DNA from: Actinobacteria bacterium OV320
GTDB lineage: Bacteria > Actinomycetota > Actinomycetes > Streptomycetales > Streptomycetaceae
Reading direction: 5' to 3'
Assembly: GCA_001298545.1 (NCBI GenBank)
Contig: LJCX01000027.1
Location: 822,188-886,187 of the forward strand
Length of the DNA: 64,000 bases
The translations under genes and the position numbers were made by a program. Under the pieces are notes generated by a model. That model saw only the letters and a list, made by a program, of their open reading frames with translations, was not told where the DNA came from and made no database searches. This document shows, one piece after another, positions 15,002-24,310 of the stretch (positions are counted from its first letter, which is position 1; every line of letters begins with the position of its first letter).

Positions 15002-17554
15002 TCAGCGCCCCGCGGGGCGGCGCGGCAGCGTCAGCTCGAACCACACGGACTTCCCCGCTCCCGTACGGCTGGTGCCCCACTCGCGGGCCAGCACGCTGAC
15101 CACGCGCAGGCCCCGCCCGGCCTCGTCACCGGGCCCGGCGCTCAGCAGCGTCGGCAGTTCGTGGTCGTCGTCCTCGACCTCGCACAGCAGTGTGTCGCCG
15201 CGGACGAGGCGCAGCGCCACGGGGCTCCGGCGGGCGTGCCGTACGGCGTTGGTGACCAGCTCGCTCACCATGAGCGCGGCGGCGTCGGCGGACTTCGCCA
15301 GGCCCCAGTCGTGCAGCTGTTCGCGGACCACCGCGCGGGCCCGGCCGACCTGCGCCGGGTCGAGGGGGAACCGCCACTCGGCGACGTCGTCCGGCCCGAT
15401 GCCGTTGAGACGGGCCAGGAGCAGGGCCACGTCGTCCTTGCGGCCGCCGCGGGTGTTGAGGGCGCGGATGATGGTGTCGCAGGCGTCGTCCATCGAGGCG
15501 GCCGGGTGGGCGGCGGACTCGCAGAGGGTCGCGAGCCCCACGCCGATGTCCTCGCCGCGCACCTCCACCAGCCCGTCGGTGCACATCACCAGCCGGTCAC
15601 CCGGCTGCACGCGCACGCGTACCGACTCGAAGGGCACCCCGCCGACCCCGATGGGCGCGCCGGTGGGCAGGTCGAGGAGTTCGCTGCGGCCGTCGGCGGC
15701 ACGCACCAGCACGGGTGGGATGTGGCCCGCGTTGGCGAGGTGCAGCTCGCCCTCGATCGGGTCGTAGACGGCGTACAGACAGGTCGCGAGGTAGGTGTCG
15801 CCGAGCCGTTGCGCCAAGTCGTCGAGGTTGCGCAGGAGTTGGGCGGGAGGCAGGTCGAGGGCGGCCATGGTCTGCACGGCGGTCCGCAACTGTCCCATCA
15901 TCGCGGCCGAGTTGAGCCCGTGACCCATGACGTCGCCGACGACGAGGGCGGTACGCGCGCCGGGCAGCTTCACCGAGTCGAACCAGTCGCCGCCGACCCG
16001 GCCGAGCAGCGTGCCCGGCAGATAGCGGGTGGCGATGTCGCAGCCCGCCATCCGCGGCGGGATGTGCGGCAGCATGCTGTCCTGGAGGGTCTCGGCGACG
16101 CTCTCCTGGTAGGTGTACATGCGCGCGTTGTCGAGCACCAGGCCCGCACGGGCGGCGAGTTCGGCGCCGGTGACCCGGTCCATGTCGTTGAAGAGGGCAC
16201 GCTCGGGGTGGCGCAGGAGGATCATGAAGCCGAGGACGACGTTCCGTGCCTTGAGCGGGACGACCAGCATGGAACGGCCGGTGATCAGGGGCCGGATGTC
16301 GCGCTTCTCGAACTGCGAGGCGATGGCGTGGCCCATCTGCTCGCTGATGCGCGGCACCAGGACGGGCTGTCCGGTCGTCATGCACTGGAAGAACGGGGTG
16401 TGCGCGGGGAACGGCATGGCCTCGCCGACGGGTACGACGTCGTCCCAGCGGCCGGGTTCGTCGGTGTGCTCGACGGCGACCCGGTGCCACATGGTGGTCG
16501 TGTCCGGCACGCCGTCGGGGAACCCCTCCCCGGCGACGACCTGTTCGCGCAGATAGGTGCCGGCGACGTCGGTGAAGCGCGGGACGACGGCTCTGCTGAC
16601 CTCGAGGATGGTGCGGGAGAGGTCGAGGGAGGTGCCGATCTTCCCGCTGACCTCGTTGAGGAACTCCAGCCGCTCACGGACGGCGACGTATTCGAGGTCC
16701 TCGCCCTCGTCGACGAGCTCCTGCGGTACGGGCGTCCCTTCGGCGGCGACGCGGGCGGCCCGCTCGCGGCGCGCCCTGCGCTCGACGCGCCGGGCCACGC
16801 CCCAGTCGGGGGTCACGGGCACCCGGTCGTTCTGACTGAACTCCAGTACCGGATAGCCGAGTTCGAGGATCTGCGCGACGATGCGGGCGCTTTCGCCGAC
16901 GCTCATGCTGGGCAGGATCTCGGGCAGCCGCCGGGCCAGTTCCGCGGCGCCGGGGAAGTCGGTGTGCAGGGCGAAGGCGGGCGCGATGCGTTCGACGGCG
17001 AGCGGGTCGGCCGGGTCGTCCCGGTGCAGCGCGGCCGCGTCCGCGGCCAGTACCAGCAGCCGTTCCGTGCCCGGTCCGACCAGCGGGTAGGCCCACCACA
17101 GCACGTCGGCCCGACCGCCGTCGCGGTCCCTCCCGGGCACGGTCAGCCGGGCCCGTCCGGCGGCCGGGTAGCCGAGGCCCCGGTCGAGGGAGGAGTCGAG
17201 GCCGGGCCCGAGTCCGTCGTAGGCCGCGTAGTCCCCGTAGCCGTCGTACCCGCCGCCCGGAAGATCGTCGTCCGGCTCGGGGAGCGCTCCGGAGACGGGG
17301 AGCAGGTCGATCGCGGGCCGCCCGATCGCCTCCTCCTTGACGACGCCGAAGAGCCGGCGTGCGCCGGTGCTCCAGTGGGAGACGAGTCCCTCGCGGTCCA
17401 CCACGACCACGGCCAGGGGCACGCGCCCGGCGTCGACGGACTCTCCCCCACCTTCGGGGCGGAGGGACCCCCGGCTCGCTTCGCCCGCCGGGTCGGCCGC
17501 GTCGCTCCCGGCTCCGCGGCTGGGAGGTACGTCCCTCTCGGTGCCACGGTCCAT
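15002..17554 (-). CDS. PAS-GAF-SpoIIE phosphatase-HATPase signalling protein
   Basis: An 850-residue regulator of the RsbU/SpoIIE kind. Domains in order: PAS (about 45-110, VVVDREGLVSHWSTGARRLF), a linker containing a Gly/Tyr-Asp run, GAF (about 295-470), PP2C-type phosphatase (about 490-700) with GGDWFDSV, VVGDVMGHG and the final GGRKDDVALLLARL metal-binding segments, and an RsbW-like ATP-binding domain (about 715-845) with SELVTNAVRHA. Such proteins dephosphorylate and phosphorylate anti-anti-sigma factors in response to light, redox or ligand signals. No cognate anti-sigma gene lies beside it. Its start is 154 bases after the MFS gene on the same strand. Confidence 0.92.
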   Translation of the reverse strand: MDRGTERDVPPSRGAGSDAADPAGEASRGSLRPEGGGESVDAGRVPLAVVVVDREGLVSHWSTGARRLFGVVKEEAIGRPAIDLLPVSGALPEPDDDLPGGGYDGYGDYAAYDGLGPGLDSSLDRGLGYPAAGRARLTVPGRDRDGGRADVLWWAYPLVGPGTERLLVLAADAAALHRDDPADPLAVERIAPAFALHTDFPGAAELARRLPEILPSMSVGESARIVAQILELGYPVLEFSQNDRVPVTPDWGVARRVERRARRERAARVAAEGTPVPQELVDEGEDLEYVAVRERLEFLNEVSGKIGTSLDLSRTILEVSRAVVPRFTDVAGTYLREQVVAGEGFPDGVPDTTTMWHRVAVEHTDEPGRWDDVVPVGEAMPFPAHTPFFQCMTTGQPVLVPRISEQMGHAIASQFEKRDIRPLITGRSMLVVPLKARNVVLGFMILLRHPERALFNDMDRVTGAELAARAGLVLDNARMYTYQESVAETLQDSMLPHIPPRMAGCDIATRYLPGTLLGRVGGDWFDSVKLPGARTALVVGDVMGHGLNSAAMMGQLRTAVQTMAALDLPPAQLLRNLDDLAQRLGDTYLATCLYAVYDPIEGELHLANAGHIPPVLVRAADGRSELLDLPTGAPIGVGGVPFESVRVRVQPGDRLVMCTDGLVEVRGEDIGVGLATLCESAAHPAASMDDACDTIIRALNTRGGRKDDVALLLARLNGIGPDDVAEWRFPLDPAQVGRARAVVREQLHDWGLAKSADAAALMVSELVTNAVRHARRSPVALRLVRGDTLLCEVEDDDHELPTLLSAGPGDEAGRGLRVVSVLAREWGTSRTGAGKSVWFELTLPRRPAGR

Positions 17555-17708
17555 GGCCCAGGCCCTCTCTCCCCAGAGCTGTGCAAGATCTGTTCCGCCG
17601 TCACCACCGTACGGCGCACGTCCGTCGGCATGTGCGGCAATCCTGGAATTGGTTTCAGCCGGGCGCGCCGGGGTACGCCGCCCGTCCCGGCGTCCGCTCG
17701 CGACCGGA

Positions 17709-20105
17709 TCAGTCCTCGTGGCCGAGCTGGAGGTCGCGTTCCGTGCGTCCGCCGCCCGCCACCTGGAGGACGGTGGCGACCGGCGGGTAACCGGCGGCGA
17801 TGACGGTGTACTCGCCGCAGGACTGGTCGACGAAGCGGAAGGCGCCGTCGGGCCCCGTGGTGAGGGTGTCCACGACGTTGCCCGCCGCGTCCAGGAGGGT
17901 CACGCGCGCGTCCTCGACGGGCCGCCCGCCGGTGGCCCGGACGGTGCCGCGCAGCAGGGCGCCCCCGGCGAGTTCGATGTCCTGGCGGGTCTCCCTGGCG
18001 GCCTGGACGCCGACCGGAACGGCGGCCGGACGGAAGGCGGGCGCGCCGGCGGCGAGGGTGTACTCCCCGGCGACGAGTTCGGTGAGGACATAGCCGCCCT
18101 CGAAGCCGCTGCGGGTGCTCGCGACGACCTCGCCGTGCACGTCGGTGAGGGTGACGGTGGCCTCCCGCACCGGGGAGCCGTCGGCGGTGACCACGCTCCC
18201 GGCGAGGCGTCCGGCGCCGCCGAGGACGACGTCCAGCTCGACGGGGCGCTCGCCGACGGTGACGGAGACGGCCCGCGGCTGGTGGCCGCCGGCGGCCGCG
18301 ATCAGGACGTACGGCCCGGAGCCGGGCGCGGCCAGCGCGAACCGGCCGTCCTCGCCGCTGGCGTCCCGCCCGATCTGCAGCCCGCTCACGTCGATGAGCG
18401 TGAGCGCCGCGCGGGGCACCGCGGTCCCGTCGGGGTGCCGCACCGCGCCGCGGACGGGGATGCCGGCGGTGTGCGGCGCGTCGAGCGCGAGGGCCCGCGG
18501 GGCCGCCGTGTCCCCGGGCGCGGGTTCCGTCGCGGCGGTGTGGTGGGACACCAGCGGTTTCTCCTCGAGGAAGAAGGCGACGAGCAGGCCGAGGAGCAGC
18601 ACCGGCACGAGGTAGAGGAAGATCCTCGGCATGGCGTCGGCGTAGGCGCGGATGTAGGCGTCGCGCAGCTCCGGGGGCAGGGCGTGGACGAGCTGCGGGG
18701 TGAGGGACTCGGGGTCGGGGAGGCCGCCGCCGGTGCGGACGGGCAGGCGGGTGTGCAGGGCGTCGGTGAGCCGGTCGGCGAAGAGCGTGCCGAAGATCGC
18801 CGCGCCGACACTGCCACCGATCTGCCGGAAGTAGGTGTTGGCGCTGGTGGCGGTGCCGAGGTCGGCGGGGCGCACGGAGTTCTGCACGGCGAGGACGAGC
18901 ACGGGCATCACCAGCCCGATGCCGGCGCCGAGGACGGCCATCCAGAGGCTGTACTGGAGCCGGGGTGTGCCGACCTCCAGCCGGGACAGCAGCCACATGC
19001 CGAGGGCGGCGAGGGCGCTGCCGAGCACGGGATAGATCTTGTAGCGGCCGGTGTGCGTGATGAGCTGCCCGGACAGGACCGACGCGCCCACGATGCCGCC
19101 CATCATGGGCAGCATCAGCAGCCCCGACTCGGTGGCGGTGGCCCCGTCGACCATCTGCAGGAAGGTCGGCAGATAGCTCGCGGCGCCGAACAGGGCGACG
19201 CCGATCACCAGGCCGACGAGCGCGGTGACGTTGAAGACGGCGTCCCTGAACAGCCTTAGCGGGATGAGGGGTTCGGCGGCGGCGCGCTCCACGGCGAGGA
19301 AGAGGACGGCCGCGGCGGCCGCTCCCGCGCCGAGGCCGAGGATGACGCCCGAGTCCCAGGCGTGCCGGGTGCCGCCCCAACTGGTGAGCAGGACCAGGCA
19401 GGTGGAGGCGGCGGCGAGCAACAGGGTGCCGAGGACGTCGAATCGGGGCTTCGCCGTCGGCTTCGGCAGCTTCAGCACGACGGTGACGACGGCGAGGGTG
19501 AGGAGGCCGAAGGGGACGTTGAAGTAGAAGCACCAGCGCCAGGAGAGGTGGTCCGTGAAGTAGCCGCCGAGCAGCGGTCCGGCGACCGAGGCGAGGCCGA
19601 ATGCGGCGCCGATGAGGCCCATGAACCGGCCGCGCTGCCGGGGCGGCACGATGTCCGCGATGATCGCCTGCACGCCGATCATGAGTCCGCCGGCGCCGAG
19701 GCCCTGGACCGCGCGGAAGGCGATGAGCTGGTCCATGGTCTGTGCCCGCCCGGCGAGCGCGGAGCCGATGACGAAGACCACGATCGCGAACTGGAAGACG
19801 CCCTTGCGGCCGAGGAGGTCGCCGAGTTTGCCGTAGACCGGCAGCCCGACGGTGGCGGTGAGCAGATAGGCGGTGATCGCCCAGGACATCCGGTCCAGGC
19901 CGTGCAGTTCGCCGACGATCTTCGGCAGGGCGGTGGCGACGATCATCTGCTCAAGGGCCGCGAGGAGCAGGGCGAGCATCAGGGAGAAGAAGATCAGCCG
20001 CACCCGGCGGCGGCCGGGTTCCGGCGGGCCGGCCGGCACCGGTGGCCGGTCCTTCGCGGCAGGTGCCGTGACCGGCTCGTCCTGTGCCAGCGTGGTCCCG
20101 CCCAT
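17709..20105 (-). CDS. MFS drug:H+ antiporter (DHA2 type) fused to carboxypeptidase-regulatory-like domains
   Basis: A 798-residue protein. The first roughly 520 residues form a 14-helix EmrB/QacA-type exporter: RLIFFSLMLALLLAALEQMI, GKLGDLLGRKGVF (motif A), VQGLGAGGLM, LIGAAFGLASVAGPLLGG (motif C). From about residue 545 three soluble beta-sandwich domains of the carboxypeptidase-regulatory/CnaB-like kind follow, each with the frame G-x-V-x(n)-G-x-P-V-x-x-A-x-V-T-L-x-D (GSVVTADGSPVREATVTLTD, GTVRATGGRPVEDARVTLLD). GGGGAG lies 7 bases before the ATG. The fusion is unusual for exporters. No regulator is adjacent. Confidence 0.92.
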   Translation of the reverse strand: MGGTTLAQDEPVTAPAAKDRPPVPAGPPEPGRRRVRLIFFSLMLALLLAALEQMIVATALPKIVGELHGLDRMSWAITAYLLTATVGLPVYGKLGDLLGRKGVFQFAIVVFVIGSALAGRAQTMDQLIAFRAVQGLGAGGLMIGVQAIIADIVPPRQRGRFMGLIGAAFGLASVAGPLLGGYFTDHLSWRWCFYFNVPFGLLTLAVVTVVLKLPKPTAKPRFDVLGTLLLAAASTCLVLLTSWGGTRHAWDSGVILGLGAGAAAAAVLFLAVERAAAEPLIPLRLFRDAVFNVTALVGLVIGVALFGAASYLPTFLQMVDGATATESGLLMLPMMGGIVGASVLSGQLITHTGRYKIYPVLGSALAALGMWLLSRLEVGTPRLQYSLWMAVLGAGIGLVMPVLVLAVQNSVRPADLGTATSANTYFRQIGGSVGAAIFGTLFADRLTDALHTRLPVRTGGGLPDPESLTPQLVHALPPELRDAYIRAYADAMPRIFLYLVPVLLLGLLVAFFLEEKPLVSHHTAATEPAPGDTAAPRALALDAPHTAGIPVRGAVRHPDGTAVPRAALTLIDVSGLQIGRDASGEDGRFALAAPGSGPYVLIAAAGGHQPRAVSVTVGERPVELDVVLGGAGRLAGSVVTADGSPVREATVTLTDVHGEVVASTRSGFEGGYVLTELVAGEYTLAAGAPAFRPAAVPVGVQAARETRQDIELAGGALLRGTVRATGGRPVEDARVTLLDAAGNVVDTLTTGPDGAFRFVDQSCGEYTVIAAGYPPVATVLQVAGGGRTERDLQLGHED

Positions 20106-20258
20106 GTGCCGCTCCCCTCGTCGCGCCTGCCACGCAATTCCCGCGTAAAGCGACAACTACGAGCAAGCGCGACGAGTTACGGCGCCATCCCGGTCACAAG
20201 GGAGATCCACTCGAACCGGTGAAGGGAGGCAACGCGCGCGGAGCGCAGGGGTGTTGAT

Positions 20259-20702
20259 CTACTTCTCGACCTCGGTGGCGAGGTTGGCCAGAATCAGGTC
20301 GTAGATCCGGTTGAGGCCCTTGGGCGCGAACGTCCTCTCGAAGAAGCCGCCGACGCCGCCTGCGCCGTTCCAGGTGCTGGTCACGACGACGCGGGACTTG
20401 CCCTCGCCCGCCGGGGTGACCCGCCAGACGGTGACCATCGAGGAGTTGCGGTCCTTCTCGACGAGCTCGCCGTCGGTGGGCTCGGCGACCTCCAGGAGGC
20501 AGTCACGGACGCGCTTGCTGGTGGCCTGGAGCTTCCAGTGGACGAGGGTGCCCTCGCCGTCGCCGCCCTCGCGCACCTCGTACTCGCTGAAGTGCTCGGG
20601 CAGCAGCTTCCCGCGCGCGCCGCTGTAGTCGGCGATGGTGTCGAACACCTTCTCCGGATCCGCGGCGACGACCCGCTCGGTGGTGGCCTCGACCTGCGCC
20701 AT
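20259..20702 (-). CDS. SRPBCC superfamily protein
   Basis: A 147-residue START/Bet v1-like protein: MAQVEATTERVVAADPEKVF start, a single helix-grip fold, and the long C-terminal helix KGLNRIYDLILANLATEVEK. The family binds hydrophobic ligands in a central cavity or acts as a polyketide cyclase or AHSA1-like partner; the ligand is unknown. GGAGGAA before the ATG is a good ribosome site. Alone on this strand, divergent from the radical SAM gene. Confidence 0.85.
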   Translation of the reverse strand: MAQVEATTERVVAADPEKVFDTIADYSGARGKLLPEHFSEYEVREGGDGEGTLVHWKLQATSKRVRDCLLEVAEPTDGELVEKDRNSSMVTVWRVTPAGEGKSRVVVTSTWNGAGGVGGFFERTFAPKGLNRIYDLILANLATEVEK

Positions 20703-20857
20703 GGGGTTCCTCCACGTCTGTGTTGCTCAGGGTTGTTCGGGGTTCCTCAGGTTCGGGGCAAGCCAACCACCCCGGTCCACGGCCGCCCAAATCGGGGTCC
20801 CGGAAGCGATCGCGGGGCGATCGAAATCGGTTCCCGAAAGGTTCCTCGCACGATCAT

Positions 20858-20873
20858 GGGAACACATGTTCTA
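20858..20873 (+). promoter_or_regulatory. LexA (SOS)-like box upstream of the radical SAM gene
   Basis: GAAC-ACAT-GTTC (20860-20871) matches the core GAAC-N4-GTTC of actinobacterial LexA boxes (TCGAAC-N4-GTTCGA); the outer two bases on each side do not match. It overlaps a possible -10 box TATTGT (20872-20877), where repressor binding would block transcription of the gene starting at 20905. Confidence 0.55.
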
Positions 20874-20904
20874 TTGTGGGGCTCAGTGCTACCGAGGAGG
20901 CGTC

Positions 20905-21948
20905 ATGCGCTGGGACAACCTCACCGTGGAGACCCGCCACGACCGGCCGGCCGATGCCGCGCTGTTCGGTGCGGACGCGGTCACGACCAGGACGTTCGAC
21001 ACGCCCGAGTTCGCCGGCATCACGTTCCACGAGATCCGGGCCCGCTCGATCCTCAACCGGGTGCCGGGGGCCTCCCGGATGCCGTTCGAGTGGACGGTGA
21101 ACCCCTACCGGGGCTGCACGCACGCGTGTGTGTACTGCTTCGCCCGCAAGACGCACAGCTATCTCGACCTCGACACCGGGACCGGCTTCGACACGCAGAT
21201 CGTCGTCAAGGTGAACGCGCCGGAGCTGCTGCGGCGCCAGCTGGCCTCGCCCCGCTGGCACGGGGAGCACGTCGCGATGGGCACGAACGTCGACTGCTAC
21301 CAGCGCGCGGAGGGCCGCTACCGGCTGATGCCGGGCATCCTGTCCGCCCTGCGCGACCGGGCGAACCCCTTCTCGATCCTCACCAAGGGCACCCTGATCC
21401 TGCGCGACCTCGACCTGCTGCGGCAGTCCGCCGAGGTGACCGACGTCGGCGTCTCGGTCTCCGTCGGCTTCACCGACACCGACCTGTGGCGCACCGTGGA
21501 ACCGGGCACACCCGCTCCCCAGCGGCGCCTGGACGTCGTCAGGACCCTCACCGACCACGGGATCGGCTGCGGAGTGCTGATGGCGCCGGTGATCCCGTTC
21601 CTCGGTGACGAGCCGGCCCAGCTGCGCGCCACCGTGCGGGCGATCGCGGCCGCCGGGGCCACCTCGGTCACCCCGCTCGCACTGCATCTGCGCCCCGGCG
21701 CCCGCGAGTGGTTCATGGCCTGGCTCGGGCAGCACCACCCGTACCTGGTGCGCCGGTACGAGCGGCTGTACGCGGACGGCGCCTACGCCCCGAAGTGGTA
21801 CCAGCGGCGGATCACCCGTCAGGTCCACGAGCTGGCCGAGGAGTACGGGATCGGCCCCACGCGCGCGGGGATGCCCCGCCGGACCCCGCGGCCCGAGCCG
21901 GAGGAGGAGCCGACCGGCTCCGGGCCGACCCAGCTCTCGCTGATCTGA
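20905..21948 (+). CDS. Rv2578c-family radical SAM protein
   Basis: A 347-residue radical SAM enzyme. The [4Fe-4S] cysteines are in YRGCTHACVYCFARKTH (CxxxCxxC), about residue 75, within a typical SplB-like segment (NPYRGC before it, GTNVDCYQRAEGRYRLMPG after). It ends with a Pro/Glu-rich tail and LSLI. The related mycobacterial protein is Rv2578c, of unproven function; relation to spore photoproduct lyase suggests DNA or nucleotide repair. The ATG at 20905 has GAGGAGG four bases upstream, so longer upstream frames are not translated. The LexA-like box in front fits a damage-response role. Confidence 0.88.
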   Translation: MRWDNLTVETRHDRPADAALFGADAVTTRTFDTPEFAGITFHEIRARSILNRVPGASRMPFEWTVNPYRGCTHACVYCFARKTHSYLDLDTGTGFDTQIVVKVNAPELLRRQLASPRWHGEHVAMGTNVDCYQRAEGRYRLMPGILSALRDRANPFSILTKGTLILRDLDLLRQSAEVTDVGVSVSVGFTDTDLWRTVEPGTPAPQRRLDVVRTLTDHGIGCGVLMAPVIPFLGDEPAQLRATVRAIAAAGATSVTPLALHLRPGAREWFMAWLGQHHPYLVRRYERLYADGAYAPKWYQRRITRQVHELAEEYGIGPTRAGMPRRTPRPEPEEEPTGSGPTQLSLI

Positions 21949-21986
21949 GCGCACTTGATCCGAGCGCTCTTGATCCGAGCGCACTG
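21942..21986 (+). repeat. Three 15-bp tandem repeats at the end of the radical SAM gene
   Basis: Units GATCTGAGCGCACTT, GATCCGAGCGCTCTT and GATCCGAGCGCACTG follow one another from 21942. The first contains the stop codon of the radical SAM gene. A further GATCCGAGCGC is at 22018-22028. The function is unknown. Confidence 0.7.
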
Positions 21987-22191
21987 CCCCGGGCCCACTG
22001 ACCCGGGCGGGCGCACCGATCCGAGCGCGCCGGCGCGTTGATCTGTGCGCGTTCGAGCGCATCCGGCGACCCGATCGGGTCAATCAACGGCGGAACAGGT
22101 TCTGACGGACGCTCTTTTCGGGACGATGCGGCAAGGGCCGTGACCTGCGGTCCGACCACCTCCGGCCCCTTCGTCGCCTCTGGAGCACTCC

Positions 22192-23769
22192 ATGAACCAA
22201 CGCGCAGCCGTGCTGTGCGCTGCCGTCGTCGTCGTGGCCGGGACGGTCACCGCCGTGCCCGCCGCCGCGAGCCCTTCACCCTCCGCGGAGGCCGCCCGCG
22301 CGGCGGCGCTCTCCTGGAAGAACTGCGGCAGCACCGGGCAGCCGACGCTCCAGTGCGCGTCCCTGAAGGTGCCGCTCGACCACACGCGGCCGAGCGGTGA
22401 GCAGATCACGCTGGCGCTCTCCCGCGTCCCGCACACCGCGAAGACGTACCAGGGCCCGCTCCTGGTCAATCCCGGTGGCCCCGGCGGCCGGGGGCTGAGC
22501 CTCGCCGGATTCGTCGCCTCGGCGCTGCCGAAGGCGGTCGCGTCCCAGTACGACGTCATCGGCTTCGACCCGCGCGGGGTGGGCAAGAGCACGCCCGCGC
22601 TGGACTGCGCGCCCGGCCACTTCGCGACCGTGCGCCCGGACTCCGTGCCGGGCACCGAGGCGATCGAGAAGGCCAACGTCGCCCGCGCGCGGTCCTTCGC
22701 GACGGCCTGCGCGAAGAAGTACGCGCGCGTGCTGCCGTACATCGACACGGTCAGCGCCGTGCGGGACATGGACGCGATCCGCGCCGCGGTCGGTGCGCGG
22801 CGGCTGAACTACTTCGGCTACTCGTACGGCACCTACCTCGGCGTGGTGTACGCCAAGCTCTACCCGCAGCGGGTACGGCGCCTGGTCCTGGACTCGATCG
22901 TCGACCCCACGGGCGTCTGGTACGAGGACAACCTCACCCAGGATCTGGCCTTCAACGACCGGCACCGCGCCCTGATGGCCTGGATCGCCAGGAACGACAA
23001 GACGTACAAGCTCGGCACCGACCCGGAGCGGGTCGAGAGCAAGTGGTACGGGATGCGGGCGGCCCTCGCGGGCAAGCCGGCCGACGGCCGGGTGGGCGCC
23101 TCGGAGCTGGAGGACACCTTCCTGCCCGGCGGCTACTACAACGGCTACTGGCCCCGTCTCGCCGAGGCGTTCGCGGCGTACGTGAACCGCAAGGACGCCG
23201 CCCCGCTGGTCGAGGCGTACAAGAACTTCGCCGCCGTCGACGCCGCCGGGGACAACGGCTACAGCGTCTACACCTCGGTGCAGTGCCGTGACGCCTTCTG
23301 GCCGCGCGACTGGGACGAGTGGCGCACGGACAACTGGTCGGTGTACGCCAAGGCACCCTTCATGACCTGGAACAACGCCTGGTACAACGCGCCGTGCGCG
23401 TTCTGGCCGACCGGGTCCGTGGGGCCGGTGAACCTCGCCAACGGCAAGCTGCCGCCGGCCCTGCTGTTCCAGGCGACGAACGACGCGGCCACCCCGTACG
23501 AGGGCGGCGCGACGGTCCACGCGCTGCTGCGCGGTTCGAGCCTCGTCGTCGAGGAGGGCGGCCAGAACCACGGCATCACGCTGAGCGGGAACACCTGCCT
23601 GGACAGGCATCTGGCGGCGTACCTGGCCGACGGCACGGTGCCGCGCGGGACCGGCGGGGTCGACGCGGTGTGCAAGGCGCAGCCCGACCCGAAGCCGTCG
23701 GCCTCGAAGGCCGCCTCACCCACCGCCCACGGTTCGACGCTGCACGGGCTGCTGGGGTTCCGTGGCTGA
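22192..23769 (+). CDS. Secreted alpha/beta hydrolase, tripeptidyl aminopeptidase-like
   Basis: A 525-residue extracellular peptidase of the Streptomyces Tap/SlpD group, releasing tripeptides from protein N-termini. A Sec signal peptide (AAVLCAAVVVVAGTVTAVPA then ASPSPSAE) begins the protein. The nucleophile is in YFGYSYGTYLG, the Asp in ATNDAATPYEGG and the His in GGQNHGITLSG. The C-terminal part from PAFLFQ-like FQATNDAATP is the TAP-like domain. It ends in a Ser/Pro/Lys-rich tail. GGAG lies six bases before the ATG. Family known, exact peptide specificity inferred. Confidence 0.9.
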   Translation: MNQRAAVLCAAVVVVAGTVTAVPAAASPSPSAEAARAAALSWKNCGSTGQPTLQCASLKVPLDHTRPSGEQITLALSRVPHTAKTYQGPLLVNPGGPGGRGLSLAGFVASALPKAVASQYDVIGFDPRGVGKSTPALDCAPGHFATVRPDSVPGTEAIEKANVARARSFATACAKKYARVLPYIDTVSAVRDMDAIRAAVGARRLNYFGYSYGTYLGVVYAKLYPQRVRRLVLDSIVDPTGVWYEDNLTQDLAFNDRHRALMAWIARNDKTYKLGTDPERVESKWYGMRAALAGKPADGRVGASELEDTFLPGGYYNGYWPRLAEAFAAYVNRKDAAPLVEAYKNFAAVDAAGDNGYSVYTSVQCRDAFWPRDWDEWRTDNWSVYAKAPFMTWNNAWYNAPCAFWPTGSVGPVNLANGKLPPALLFQATNDAATPYEGGATVHALLRGSSLVVEEGGQNHGITLSGNTCLDRHLAAYLADGTVPRGTGGVDAVCKAQPDPKPSASKAASPTAHGSTLHGLLGFRG

Positions 23770-23809
23770 GCGGTGATCACCGACCCGTCGGGGGCGTTGT
23801 CGGACCCGT

Positions 23810-23824
23810 GGTCCACCATGGACC
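23810..23824 (+). promoter_or_regulatory. Perfect inverted repeat just before the RidA-like gene
   Basis: GGTCCA-CCA-TGGACC (23810-23824) ends one base before the ATG. Another small palindrome, GGTGATCACC, lies at 23772-23781. They could be operators or an mRNA hairpin that hides the start; nothing decides which. Confidence 0.3.
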
Positions 23825-23825
23825 C

Positions 23826-24224
23826 ATGAGCGAACCGACCAGGATTCCCGCCCCCGACGGAGTCGCCGCCGCGGCCCAGTACTCACATGTCGTCATGGGT
23901 ACCGGTCGTTTCGTGGCCGTCGCCGGTCAGCTCCCGCTCGACGAACACCGCAGGCTGGTCGGCGAGGGCGACCCGCAGGCCCAGGCCCGCCAGGTCTTCG
24001 AGAACCTGCGCCGCTGCCTCGCCGCGGCCGGCGCGGGCTTCGACGACGTCGTCAAACTCACCTATTTCGTCACGGACATGGCCCACATGCCCGCGATCCG
24101 CGCGGCCCGCGCCGCCCACATACCCGACGACCGCCTCCCCGCCGCCTCGGCGGTACAGGTCGCCGCCCTGGTCCACCCGGACTTCCTGATGGAGATCGAG
24201 GCGTTCGCGGTGGTGGGCGACTGA
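23826..24224 (+). CDS. RidA family (YjgF/UK114) protein lacking the usual arginine
   Basis: A 132-residue RidA-superfamily trimer-forming protein. The family's archetype hydrolyses reactive enamine/imine intermediates. Its fold is clear: FVAVAGQLPLDEHRRLVGEG, ARQVFENLRRCLAAAG, DDVVKLTYFVTDM, FLMEIEAFAVVGD. The substrate-carboxylate-binding arginine of true RidA (PARSCVEVA) is replaced here: LPAASAVQVAALV. That places it in an Rid subgroup without the classical deaminase. No clear ribosome site; a short inverted repeat abuts the ATG. Confidence 0.88.
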   Translation: MSEPTRIPAPDGVAAAAQYSHVVMGTGRFVAVAGQLPLDEHRRLVGEGDPQAQARQVFENLRRCLAAAGAGFDDVVKLTYFVTDMAHMPAIRAARAAHIPDDRLPAASAVQVAALVHPDFLMEIEAFAVVGD

Positions 24225-24310
24225 CCCCGCCGACTGACCCCGTCGACCGGCCCGCGCCGGCGGAGCCCGCGCGCGGGTGCCGGAGCGGCCGGGGAGGGGC
24301 CGTCATCCGC

